Below, piece by piece: positions 43,195 through 51,416 of a stretch of DNA of 64,000 nucleotides (position 1 is its first letter; every line of letters starts with the position of its first letter). The DNA comes from Syntrophotalea carbinolica DSM 2380 (GTDB lineage Bacteria; Desulfobacterota; Desulfuromonadia; Desulfuromonadales; Syntrophotaleaceae). A program made the translations under genes and the position numbers. The stretch covers positions 558,001 through 622,000 of the forward strand of contig NC_007498.2 of assembly GCF_000012885.1 (NCBI RefSeq), written 5' to 3'. The notes beneath the pieces were generated by a model. That model ran no database searches, was not told the DNA's origin, and was given only the letters and a program-made list of their open reading frames with translations.

Positions 43195-44892
43195 TCACAG
43201 TTCGATCTGATGTACCTGCATGGCTGCACCCGGACGGGTCAGGTAGACAAATAGCAATATCGTGCGCTGATTTTGCCGATGGGGTAGCTGGGAAAATACA
43301 CAGGCAAGATGTTGAAGCTTGATACCCTGGCCTTTGATGCGATCGGTCTCGAGCCGTACCCGTTCACGCACGCGTTGTTGTTCTTCGGGATGCAGGTCGA
43401 GATCCAGAAACTCGGGAGCCTGGGCAGGTGCGATGCGTTCGACGCGGGCAAAATCGCGTGCCAGGGCCTCTTGCAACGGCTTGTGTTCAGGATCGGAATG
43501 ATAGGTGCGAAGGAAATGCCAGAATTCTTCAAACAAGGCTCGCTGAGACAGCAAGCGGCGGAACAATCCCTGCTTGCGCCAGAAGCTTTCCAAAGCTTTC
43601 AAGGCCTTTGAAAGACTGCCGTAGAGCGCGGAGAGCAGCTCCAGAAACTCCTGCAGCCGTTCGGCGTTCCAGGTCAGATCGAGGAGCCGGCCGATACCGC
43701 GTAAACGCTCAAGCTCTTCGAAGGTCAGATCGGGAGTTTTCAGAACGCCGTAAGGCGGGTGGGGATCAAAACGCAGACCAAGAGATGCGGCATTACGGCG
43801 CAGCGGGGCACCTGGTAGCAGTTTAACCGGTTCCAATTGCAGGTGATGGGGGCGTAGCTCCATGACCCGGTCGACCGATTCCAGGAACGATGCACTGCCT
43901 TGGCCCGGCAGGCCGGCGATGAGGTCGAGATGCAGATGGATATTGTCTGCACGCCGCAGACGCAGGACATTGGCCTCAAGTTTTTCCAGGGAGGTCTCGC
44001 GGCTGATGGCTTCCAGGGTTTTCGGCAAGGTTGATTGCACCCCGATCTCGAACTGAAAGGTATCTGGCGGCGCCTGCTCCAGCAGCGACAGGGTGGCATC
44101 GTCCAGCAGATGAGCACCGATTTCAAAGTGAAACCGGCTGGTGCGGTTGTTCTCCAGGATAAATTGGAAAATATCCCGGGCCCGTTCGGCGTCGTAATTA
44201 AAAGTACGGTCCACCAGTTTGATACAAGGCACCTCGCGTGTTATCAGGTAGAGCAGATCCGTCTGAATGCGTGGCATCGAATAGGATCGTACCCGGGTAT
44301 CCAGGGCGCTCATGCAGAAGGCACAGCGGTAGGGGCAACCGCGGCTGGTTTCGAGGTAGACCAGTCCGCGCGACAGATCGACCAGGTCCAGATTGAAAGG
44401 CGAAGGGATGTCATCCAGTTCGGCCAGCAGCGGACCATCCGGGCCTGAATGCACGCGCTCGCCGTCGCGCCAACTGAGTCGCGCGATGTTTTCGGGGCTT
44501 TTTTCATGCAGCCAGGCATCGAGCAGTGCCCGCAGCGGTGTTTCCCCTTCGCCACGCACCACGGCAGCGATTCCGGGGTGGCGCGCAAACAGTTCCGGAC
44601 CATCGAAGGAAACCTCCGGCCCGCCGAGAATAATCCGCAGTCCGGGACGCGCTACCGCCAGCGCATCGGCCAGTTCCAGGGTCGCGGTACGGTTCCAGAT
44701 GTAGACGGAAAACGCGATCACATCGGGCTGTTCGGCCAGCAGTGCGGCAAGCACCGTTTCTTTCGGTTCATGCAGGGTATATTCGCGGATCAGCAGGGTG
44801 CGCTGCGGATGGCGGCAGTAAGCCGCCAGCAGTGGCAGAGCCAGACTGGTGTGAACGAATTTGCTATGAAGAGTGGTCAGTATAATGCGCAT
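43195..44892 (-). CDS. B12-binding-domain radical SAM protein, DUF4080-type
   Basis: About 565 residues. The N-terminal ~130 residues form a cobalamin-binding-like Rossmann domain (LLAEQPDVIAFSVYIWN, RIILGGPEVSF, VVRGEGETPLRALL). The radical SAM motif CPYRCAFC follows with Cys at 186, 190 and 193. A long C-terminal helical domain is typical of the DUF4080 subfamily. Such enzymes often methylate or rearrange unactivated carbons using cobalamin and SAM, but the substrate of this group is unknown. ATG 44890-44892 is the likely start; earlier in-frame ATGs at up to 44934 have no better ribosome site. Confidence 0.88.
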   Translation of the reverse strand: MRIILTTLHSKFVHTSLALPLLAAYCRHPQRTLLIREYTLHEPKETVLAALLAEQPDVIAFSVYIWNRTATLELADALAVARPGLRIILGGPEVSFDGPELFARHPGIAAVVRGEGETPLRALLDAWLHEKSPENIARLSWRDGERVHSGPDGPLLAELDDIPSPFNLDLVDLSRGLVYLETSRGCPYRCAFCMSALDTRVRSYSMPRIQTDLLYLITREVPCIKLVDRTFNYDAERARDIFQFILENNRTSRFHFEIGAHLLDDATLSLLEQAPPDTFQFEIGVQSTLPKTLEAISRETSLEKLEANVLRLRRADNIHLHLDLIAGLPGQGSASFLESVDRVMELRPHHLQLEPVKLLPGAPLRRNAASLGLRFDPHPPYGVLKTPDLTFEELERLRGIGRLLDLTWNAERLQEFLELLSALYGSLSKALKALESFWRKQGLFRRLLSQRALFEEFWHFLRTYHSDPEHKPLQEALARDFARVERIAPAQAPEFLDLDLHPEEQQRVRERVRLETDRIKGQGIKLQHLACVFSQLPHRQNQRTILLFVYLTRPGAAMQVHQIEL

Positions 44893-45049
44893 GGCCGTCA
44901 GCATAACCAAGGATGCTCGCGGAGAAAAGCGCAAAATCGATTTTGCGGGAATATCTGTATGCGGCGAGGCTATTCCCTCCCGCGGGCTGCCTGTGTTATG
45001 CTTGGCGATCTAAGTGGTTATTGCATCGATAAAAAAGGATTTTTAGCAC

Positions 45050-46381
45050 ATGAAACGCAACAAGACCATCCTGGCTGTGGTAGCGGATGCCTCCGGCGAA
45101 GTTTTTGAACATCCCGAACTGCTTATGGTCGGCATGAACGGCGGCCATACCAGGCTACCCCGTGCCGAGGAACTCATTCCTCTGCCGGAAGGGAGCCGCC
45201 TTTTCACCATCCCTGATACTCCGCCGGTCGGGATGGACGGAAACAACAACCGCATGGTCACCCTGCGCAAGTTGCCGCGTCATTACGGCGGCGGCAGGGC
45301 GCAAGCGGTATCTGCGTTTTTGACGCCGGGGTATACCCGGACTTTGGTGCCGGCAGCCGCCTATGGCGACAAACAGGTGCAGTTGCCCCTGTGGTCTTAT
45401 ACGGCGGTCGGTTGGTGTGTTGAGGAAGAGCGTTTTTATGCCGCCGCAGTGCGCGTCGATCGCAATACCCAGTGGGAACCGGATCATTTTGATGATCGCA
45501 AGCTCGATCCTCTGGTCAAGAAACTGGTGCGTGCCTATCCCGATAACCGGTTGGTTGAGCAGTTGGCCCGCTGCGCTCTGGACTATCACTGCTTTGCTGC
45601 CAAAAACCTGTTTTTCCGACGCTGGGAGGCTCCGCTGCCGACCTCGCCGGTTTGTAACGCCCGATGTCTGGGGTGCATCTCCTTGCAGGAAGCGCCCGAG
45701 TGTTGTCCTTCCAGCCAGGAGCGAATCACTTTTGTGCCGACGGTCGAGGAGCTTTGTCAGATCGCCGTGCCGCATCTGGAACAGGCGGAAAATGCCATTG
45801 TCTCCTTTGGACAAGGCTGCGAGGGCGACCCGATCCTGCAGGCGGATACCATCTGTCAGGCGGTGCGCGAAATGCGTCGTCGCACCGATTGCGGTACCAT
45901 CCATTTTAATTCCAACGCTTCCGACCCCGATGCCGTCGATCGGCTGGCCCAGGCCGGCATCGATTCCATCCGGGTATCGATGAATTCGGTGCAGGAAGGC
46001 TTTTACCAGGCATACCATCGACCCTGTGGATACGGATTGGAGCAAGTTTACGAGTCGGTGCGGCGGGCCAAAAACCATGGTCTGTTTACCATGATCAATT
46101 ACCTGGTTTTCCCGGGTCTCAACGATCGCGCCGAGGAAGTTCAGGCCCTGGGCGACCTGGTGGAAGCCGCCGGTGTCGATCTGATTCAGATGCGTAATTT
46201 AAGTATTGATCCGGCCTTGTACTGCCGGGCCATGAAGCTGGAGGGAGAAGGTCTTGGCATGGTCGAGATGCTCACCCGGCTGAAACAACGCATTCCGCGT
46301 TTGCAGTATGGTTATTTTAATCGCACCCGGGAGAATTTTTATCCCGAGGGATACGAGACGGACTGGCCTCTGCCGGTCTGA
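45050..46381 (+). CDS. Radical SAM protein of unknown function
   Basis: 443 residues starting at ATG 45050 after AAAGGA. An N-terminal ~195-residue region of unknown type contains several Pro-rich loops and a possible beta domain. The radical SAM motif is CNARCLGC (Cys 202, 206, 209), with further Cys just downstream (EAPECCPS) that could bind a second cluster. The barrel continues with FGQGCEGDP, IHFNSNAS, IRVSMNSV and INYLVFPGLNDR, like other barrel-type radical SAM enzymes. It is divergently transcribed from the B12-dependent radical SAM gene, and its stop is 33 bases before a histidine kinase gene. Confidence 0.88.
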   Translation: MKRNKTILAVVADASGEVFEHPELLMVGMNGGHTRLPRAEELIPLPEGSRLFTIPDTPPVGMDGNNNRMVTLRKLPRHYGGGRAQAVSAFLTPGYTRTLVPAAAYGDKQVQLPLWSYTAVGWCVEEERFYAAAVRVDRNTQWEPDHFDDRKLDPLVKKLVRAYPDNRLVEQLARCALDYHCFAAKNLFFRRWEAPLPTSPVCNARCLGCISLQEAPECCPSSQERITFVPTVEELCQIAVPHLEQAENAIVSFGQGCEGDPILQADTICQAVREMRRRTDCGTIHFNSNASDPDAVDRLAQAGIDSIRVSMNSVQEGFYQAYHRPCGYGLEQVYESVRRAKNHGLFTMINYLVFPGLNDRAEEVQALGDLVEAAGVDLIQMRNLSIDPALYCRAMKLEGEGLGMVEMLTRLKQRIPRLQYGYFNRTRENFYPEGYETDWPLPV

Positions 46382-46414
46382 TCCCTTCGACGGGAGGTTG
46401 GCGAACAACGAATC

Positions 46415-47860
46415 ATGCATTTTCTGCGTCCCAAATCGTTTCTTTCTTTGGTTTTGATCGGTTTTGCCATGGTGGCTCTACCTTTTAACCTGGCCATGAT
46501 CAACGCCGAGTTTTTCCTTGATCGCCTTGCGCAGCGCGGTTCCCAGGCGGTGTATCGCTCGGTGTCGGTGATTCAGGAAAGCCGCAACCTGGTCGAACAG
46601 TTGCTGGTTCTGGAACGTCGGGTACGCCAGTACCAGGTTCTGCAGGCAGGCGAACTGCTTGCCGGTATCGAGGAAAAGCACAAGGAATTCGTGGTTTCCA
46701 TCGAGCATTTGGGTTCCCTGCCGCTGAAACCGGACCAATTTCAACGTTTGCAGCAGCTCGGTGAAGGGGAGCAGCTTCTCTATGCCAAGCTGCGCAGTAA
46801 CGGACAATCCGAAAACAAAGACAAGGCTTTTCTTGAGGGGTTTGACGAACTGAACCGCTTGGCTCGCGGGCTTTATGATGAAAGTCAGGAGCTTATTGTC
46901 CATGAGGTCGACGCTTTGCGCGCTTCAACGACCCGTGCCCGTCGTATACTGCTCTGGTTGGCAGTGCTGCTGGTTCCGGTAACCGGTTTGTTCGCCACTT
47001 TTTTCACGCAGCGGATTACCAAGCCGATTCGCCAGATAAACCGCGGCATTTCCCGTCTCGGCGAGGGGGATTTTGTTTCCTCCATCGAGGTCGGGGGGCC
47101 GGACGATCTGCGTTTTCTCGGTACACGTCTGGACTGGTTGAGACAGCGGCTCGATGCGGCGGAGAAGGATAAAAGTAAATTTATATCCCATGTGTCCCAT
47201 GAGTTGAAAACGCCCCTGGCCTCTATACGCGAAGGCACGGAATTGCTGGTCGAGGAAGAGGTGGGGCCGCTCAACGATCAGCAAAGGGAAATCGCCTGGA
47301 TCCTGCGCAAAAACGGTGTGCATCTGCATAAGCTCATCGACAACCTCCTCGGTTTCAGCCGCATGCAGGCCAAAATATCCTCTTTTCACGGTATCGATGT
47401 CGATTTTTCGCGCCTGATCAAGGGGATTGTCGCTGCCCAGCGGCCTGCCATACTTAAAAAAAACCTTGATCTCAAACTTGATGTTGTAGAATTGCAACTG
47501 CACGGAGACCGTGAACGACTGCGCAACGTGGTGGACAATTTGCTGTCCAATGCCGTCAAGTACACGCCTGTCGGGGGGACCATTCAGGTTGTTCTTCGAC
47601 GGGTGGACAATCAGGCGTTATTTGAAGTGGCCGATTCGGGGCCGGGGATTCCGGAAAGCGAACGGCAGAATATTTTTAAACCTTTTTATCAGGGCTCGGC
47701 GCCGATGGTGGGGCCTGTGCAGGGGACCGGCATCGGTCTGTCCATTGTCCAGGAATATGTGCGCGATCATGGCGCCGGCATCGAGGTGTTGGAAAGCTCC
47801 TTGGGGGGGGCGTGTTTTCGGGTAACATTGCCGCTTTCGAATCAGGAGGAAAAGGCATGA
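46415..47860 (+). CDS. Sensor histidine kinase, GlrK/QseE-like
   Basis: 481 residues. Membrane segments at about 9-28 and 178-197 enclose a helical periplasmic sensor domain of about 150 residues. A HAMP linker follows, then the phospho-acceptor His at 262 in VSHELKTPL, and an ATPase domain with N box (NVVDNLLSNAVKYTP), G1 (DSGPGIP) and G2 (GTGIGLSIV). The downstream lipoprotein and sigma-54 response regulator give the order kinase-lipoprotein-regulator seen in enterobacterial glrK-yfhG-glrR, which responds to envelope state. Its stop overlaps the next start (ATGA). Confidence 0.92.
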   Translation: MHFLRPKSFLSLVLIGFAMVALPFNLAMINAEFFLDRLAQRGSQAVYRSVSVIQESRNLVEQLLVLERRVRQYQVLQAGELLAGIEEKHKEFVVSIEHLGSLPLKPDQFQRLQQLGEGEQLLYAKLRSNGQSENKDKAFLEGFDELNRLARGLYDESQELIVHEVDALRASTTRARRILLWLAVLLVPVTGLFATFFTQRITKPIRQINRGISRLGEGDFVSSIEVGGPDDLRFLGTRLDWLRQRLDAAEKDKSKFISHVSHELKTPLASIREGTELLVEEEVGPLNDQQREIAWILRKNGVHLHKLIDNLLGFSRMQAKISSFHGIDVDFSRLIKGIVAAQRPAILKKNLDLKLDVVELQLHGDRERLRNVVDNLLSNAVKYTPVGGTIQVVLRRVDNQALFEVADSGPGIPESERQNIFKPFYQGSAPMVGPVQGTGIGLSIVQEYVRDHGAGIEVLESSLGGACFRVTLPLSNQEEKA

Positions 47861-48387
47861 TGCCAAAACGCTTTGCAGGCTTTACGCGAGTGGTTGCGGG
47901 ATCCCTGCTGCTGGGGGCGTTGCTTGCCGGTTGCAGCAGCTTTCCCCGGGTGTGGTGGCCACGGCTGCCGAACGAGGGACTTTCCGTCGAGGCGGTTCTT
48001 GATTATTTCCATAAAGCCGATTCTTTAAGGAGCGCAACGGTTTCCAAGGAGATCCTGCGTCTGCGCCAGGTTTATCGCAGACAGCCCGATGATGAGACCC
48101 TTTTTCAGCTGGTGGCGCTGGCTATGCAGCCCGGTCGACCCGTTAGTGATCGTCAACTGGCACTGCAATTGCTGAATGATTTCCGCCAGCGTAAGAAGGG
48201 CGGCCATTCGTTGATGGTTCTGGTGTCGATATTGGACGATCAATTGGAAGAACAGTTGCAATTGGCCGGGGAGCGGGACCGGCTGCGCCAGCAGGCCCAG
48301 GAGCTGGAAGCGACCTCCCGGGAATTGCAGGACAAGTTGCGGGCCCTGGAAAACATCGAAAAGATTCTGCGCCAGCGGGAAATGTGA
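47857..48387 (+). CDS. YfhG/QseG-like lipoprotein
   Basis: About 176 residues from ATG 47857, with AGGAGG upstream and a four-base ATGA overlap with the kinase gene. The signal peptide ends in LLAGC, a textbook lipobox, so the protein should be membrane anchored. The C-terminal 50 residues form a strong coiled coil (QLEEQLQLAGERDRLRQQ and onward). Position and layout match the lipoprotein between GlrK and GlrR homologues, where it is thought to influence the kinase. There is little sequence identity to rely on beyond that. Confidence 0.85.
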   Translation: MMPKRFAGFTRVVAGSLLLGALLAGCSSFPRVWWPRLPNEGLSVEAVLDYFHKADSLRSATVSKEILRLRQVYRRQPDDETLFQLVALAMQPGRPVSDRQLALQLLNDFRQRKKGGHSLMVLVSILDDQLEEQLQLAGERDRLRQQAQELEATSRELQDKLRALENIEKILRQREM

Positions 48388-48417
48388 TTTCCCCGTGGCG
48401 CTAACCTGAGGACATTG

Positions 48418-49773
48418 ATGGAAGAGAAAAAACAGCGCCTGTTGTTGGTAGATGACGACACCGATCTGTTGCGGCTATTGTCCATTCGCCTGCGCGGTGC
48501 CGGATACGAGGTCAACATCGCGGAAAGCGGCGAGGAAGCCCTGGCCAAGATTCCGGCCGTGCGCCCCCATCTGGTGATTACCGATCTACGCATGGCGGGC
48601 ATGGATGGCATGGCGTTGTTCGACGCCATTCGCACCCGCCAGGGTTCCTTGCCGGTTATCATTCTGACGGCCCATGGCTCCATCCCCGATGCCGTCGAAG
48701 CGACCCGTCGGGGGGTGTTCAGCTTTCTCACCAAGCCTTTGGACAGTAAGGCCCTGCTGGAGGAGATTCAGCGTGCGTTGCGCATAGCCGGCGGTTCCGC
48801 CGAACAGGAATCTTCGGAGGGGATGTCCTGGCGCAGCGAAATCATTACCAAAAGCCCGACGATGGAAGATCTGCTGGCCAAGGCGCGGCTGGCTGCCGAG
48901 AGTGATGCCGCGGTTTTGATCCGCGGAGAGAGCGGCACCGGCAAGGAATTGATTGCGCGTGCCATTCATCGGGCCAGCGCCCGCGCCGACAAACCCTTTG
49001 TCGCCGTCAACTGCGGCGCCATACCCGATACGCTGCTCGAATCGGAACTGTTCGGCCATACCAAAGGGGCTTTTACCGGTGCCATGAAGGATTACCCCGG
49101 TCTGTTCCGTTCCGCCGAAGGGGGCACCCTGTTTCTCGACGAAATCGGGGATATGCCTCTGCCGTTGCAGGTCAAGTTGTTGCGCGTCCTGCAGGAGAAG
49201 CAGATGCGGCCGGTCGGCTCGGTCGCTACCTGTGCCGTCGATGTGCGGATCATTTCCGCCACGCATCGCCATCTCGAAGAGGAGATCAGTGCCGACCGGT
49301 TTCGCGAGGATCTTTATTATCGCCTCAATGTCGTCTCCCTCGACTTGCCGAGCCTGGCCGAGCGACGTGAAGATATCCCCTTGCTGGCCAACCATTTTTT
49401 GCAGAAATTCGCCGCGCGGAGCGGTAAAAAAGTTACCGGGTTTGCACCCGAGGCCATGGAAGCCCTGTTGTCGGCGTCCTGGCCGGGCAATGTGCGCCAG
49501 CTGATCAACGTGGTCGAGCAGGGATTGGCCCTGACCACGACCTCCCTGATTTCGGCTTCGCTGGTTGCGGATGCCATTCACGAAAATATCGAAAGCATTC
49601 CCCCCTTCAGCGAGGCGCGACGCCAGTTCGAGCAGGACTACCTGGTGCGCCTGATGCAGCTTACCCGTGGCAATGTCGCCCATGCCGCGCGGCTGGCCGG
49701 CCGCAACCGTACGGAATTCTATAAATTGCTCGGTCGCCACCACATCGTGCCGAGTCTGTTTAAAAATGTCTAA
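48418..49773 (+). CDS. Sigma-54-dependent response regulator, GlrR/NtrC family
   Basis: 451 residues from ATG 48418 (GAGGA upstream). Receiver domain: acidic pocket DDD near residue 12 and phospho-acceptor D56 in VITDLRMAG. AAA+ domain: Walker A GESGTGKE, the sigma-54 contact loop GAFTGA, Walker B GTLFLDEIG. C-terminal Fis-type helix-turn-helix ending near the stop (NVAHAARLAGRNRTEFYKLL). All parts required for sigma-54 activation are intact. A palindrome matching the known GlrR half-site spacing lies 107 bases after the gene and a sigma-54 promoter match follows. Confidence 0.93.
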   Translation: MEEKKQRLLLVDDDTDLLRLLSIRLRGAGYEVNIAESGEEALAKIPAVRPHLVITDLRMAGMDGMALFDAIRTRQGSLPVIILTAHGSIPDAVEATRRGVFSFLTKPLDSKALLEEIQRALRIAGGSAEQESSEGMSWRSEIITKSPTMEDLLAKARLAAESDAAVLIRGESGTGKELIARAIHRASARADKPFVAVNCGAIPDTLLESELFGHTKGAFTGAMKDYPGLFRSAEGGTLFLDEIGDMPLPLQVKLLRVLQEKQMRPVGSVATCAVDVRIISATHRHLEEEISADRFREDLYYRLNVVSLDLPSLAERREDIPLLANHFLQKFAARSGKKVTGFAPEAMEALLSASWPGNVRQLINVVEQGLALTTTSLISASLVADAIHENIESIPPFSEARRQFEQDYLVRLMQLTRGNVAHAARLAGRNRTEFYKLLGRHHIVPSLFKNV

Positions 49774-49879
49774 GCGCCATCGTCGTCAAAAGGCGACGAT
49801 GGCGGGCCCGCGTTTCTGCTTCAAAATCGCTGGGTTTGTTAGCATTGTCGCTAAAGATTAGATGATTTCTTTGTCCCAG

Positions 49880-49899
49880 TTGTCGCCATATGGCGACAA
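49880..49899. promoter_or_regulatory. Palindrome TGTC-N10-GACA, likely binding site of the GlrR-like regulator
   Basis: The 20-base sequence is a perfect palindrome, TTGTCGCCAT followed by its complement. It contains TGTC at 49881-49884 and GACA at 49895-49898 with exactly ten bases between, the spacing recalled for GlrR sites in Enterobacteriaceae. It lies 107 bases after the regulator gene and about 280 bases upstream of the predicted sigma-54 start. Confidence 0.65.
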
Positions 49900-50079
49900 A
49901 AGTGTCGATTTTCCCACCGTTTTAACCTCTTTGCGTTTTTTCCCACTCTTTTTCGATCTTCCAAAAAAACAATCCGGTCTGGTCATGAACAAAATTTGTA
50001 TCGGCCTGGCCGGGCGTATCGACGCCAGATGATCCGGTTAAAGCTCCTGTGGTTACCGAGTTGTACCACTTGAGCCGTT

Positions 50080-50114
50080 GGAACGCGTCTCGCTCAGGCG
50101 GGGGCGCGTTTTTT
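50080..50114 (+). terminator. Intrinsic terminator-like hairpin
   Basis: AACGCG...CGCGTT arms with an inner CTCGC/GCGGG stem, followed by TTTTTT on the plus strand. It may end the kinase-regulator transcript before the sigma-54 promoter. Confidence 0.55.
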
Positions 50115-50147
50115 GCGAACCATGGAATGTTGCAAGGCTGTGAATAT

Positions 50148-50163
50148 TGGTGCGGCCTTTGCT
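50148..50163 (+). promoter_or_regulatory. Sigma-54 (-24/-12) promoter
   Basis: TGGTGCG-GCCT-TTGCT matches the consensus TGGYRYR-N4-TTGCW at every defined position, with GG (50149-50150) and GC (50161-50162) correctly ten bases apart. It faces the small-ORF/SH3-anchor operon and lies downstream of a sigma-54 activator gene and its probable binding site. Confidence 0.7.
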
Positions 50164-50230
50164 GATGCATAGTCCGATTTGTAACAATGTACCCGGTGGC
50201 TTGCGGAGGAATATTTCAGGCCTACCGGAA

Positions 50231-50335
50231 ATGGCGCAGAACGAGGTGGCGCGATTTACCGTTCAGGTTACCCGGCGACGGGTGGCTGACCGTATCGCGT
50301 TGATCCCAAACCCAGAGGGGAAATATATACGATGA
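50231..50335 (+). CDS. Small ORF, 34 residues, coupled to next gene
   Basis: ATG 50231 to TGA 50335 encodes 34 residues, basic in the middle (VTRRRVADR), without signal peptide or known motif. Its stop overlaps the next ATG by ATGA, and the next gene overlaps its successor in the same way, so translation may pass through three frames. The ribosome site is poor. It could be a leader peptide rather than a functional protein. Confidence 0.35.
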   Translation: MAQNEVARFTVQVTRRRVADRIALIPNPEGKYIR

Positions 50336-50538
50336 GGGGATTGTGGCGTGTACTGCTGGTGAGTGCTTGCGGAGGCCTTATGGCATTGGCGGCATTGGCG
50401 GGCCAGGTCGGCTATGGTGACGATTTCGGCCGACCGGGATTGAACAACAAAAGCGGCGGCGATGCGACGATCCATTCTATACAGGGGCATACCGTGACAA
50501 CGGCCGGCATGTCGTCATCCACAACGGAGAGCTTATGA
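50332..50538 (+). CDS. Small exported protein of unknown function, 68 residues
   Basis: ATG 50332 begins inside the stop of the 34-residue ORF. The N-terminus has a short basic region and a good hydrophobic core with an Ala-rich end (MALAALAGQ), so a signal peptide is likely. The remaining 40 residues are polar and Gly/Ser/Thr-rich with no recognisable domain. Its stop overlaps the start of the SH3-anchor gene (ATGA at 50535). Such tight coupling makes it more probably real than its size suggests. Confidence 0.5.
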   Translation: MRGLWRVLLVSACGGLMALAALAGQVGYGDDFGRPGLNNKSGGDATIHSIQGHTVTTAGMSSSTTESL

Positions 50539-51263
50539 ACAGGTCGAAAACCGGGGAGGGGATATTGCGACGTGAGTTTCGGGTGGAACGGGCCGGGATG
50601 ACGGGGAAAGGGCAAGGTTGCAAGGCGCTGGTACAGGTGATGGCCGTTTTGTTGTTGCTTGGGGGAGGTTTTTCCTCCGCCTGGGCGGCTTACATCACGG
50701 ATCAGATTCCGGTGACCCTCAGACGCGGTCCGGGCAACGAGTACCGCATTTTAAAATCCCTGACCAGTCCTGCCAGCATCGAAATCCTTGAAGACAACGA
50801 TAACTACTTCAAGGTGCGCACGGCAGACGGCACCGAAGGATATATCCTCAAGCAATACGTGATTCGTCAGGAACCTTCCGCCGTGATCGCAGCGCGCCTG
50901 CAACGAGAACAAACCGTTTTGCGCAAAAAGGTCGATGAACTAAGACAGCAGAATCAAGATTTTCAAGCCCTGCAGGCGGAGAATCGCACTCTGCTTCAAC
51001 AGACCGAGACCGAATTGCGCAAGGTTCAGGGTGACTATGACAAGTTGCGCAAAGGTGCACAGAATATTACCGAGACTATGGCCGAACGCGATCGGTTGCA
51101 GCAGGAAAACGAGGAGCAGTTGCAGAAGATCGCAGCACTGGAGAAGGAAAACCGGTACCTGTGGCGCAATAATATCCTGCGCTGGTTTTTTGCCGGCGTA
51201 GGTGTGCTGTGTCTCGGTTGGTTGCTCGGCCGCCGGCCGCCGCGGCGGACCCGTTCATTTTGA
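50535..51263 (+). CDS. SH3-domain protein with coiled coil and C-terminal anchor (TIGR04211-like)
   Basis: 242 residues. A hydrophobic signal segment at about 33-52 precedes an SH3b domain (ITDQIPVTLRRGPGNEYRILKSL ... YILKQYV, about 55-112, written here in parts), then a coiled coil of about 90 residues, then a membrane helix near 213-232 and a basic C-terminal tail. This is the YgiM-like 'SH3 and anchor' architecture of an inner-membrane protein exposing SH3b to peptidoglycan. The start may be ATG 50535 or an internal ATG at 50598. It is probably driven by the sigma-54 promoter at 50148. Confidence 0.87.
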   Translation: MNRSKTGEGILRREFRVERAGMTGKGQGCKALVQVMAVLLLLGGGFSSAWAAYITDQIPVTLRRGPGNEYRILKSLTSPASIEILEDNDNYFKVRTADGTEGYILKQYVIRQEPSAVIAARLQREQTVLRKKVDELRQQNQDFQALQAENRTLLQQTETELRKVQGDYDKLRKGAQNITETMAERDRLQQENEEQLQKIAALEKENRYLWRNNILRWFFAGVGVLCLGWLLGRRPPRRTRSF

Positions 51264-51416
51264 GTACCAGGCCATAAGGAATTGTGGATAAACGTTTGAT
51301 AGGTCGGGGCGGGGGATTCGGCCGCGCATAAGGCCTTGTTCCCAAACCTCTGCCATGCTAATAATGCCGCAGATATCATCGCCGCAAGGCGGCTCAACCC
51401 CAGCATGGAGGACGGT

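Larger units (their letters stand above)
49774..50230. other. Regulatory intergenic region between glrR-like gene and SH3-anchor operon
   Basis: About 460 bases without a convincing protein gene. It contains, in order, a GCCATCGTCG/CGACGATGGC hairpin next to the regulator stop (about 49777-49804), the TGTC-N10-GACA palindrome, a terminator-like hairpin and a sigma-54 promoter match, each listed separately. Confidence 0.6.

Noticed and set aside
50079-50117. Two other GG-N10-GC sigma-54-like matches
   Set aside because: They overlap the terminator hairpin and deviate from consensus at more positions than the match at 50148-50163.
49922-50170. 82-codon minus-strand frame
   Set aside because: Overlaps the terminator-like hairpin and the sigma-54 promoter; no ribosome site or family.
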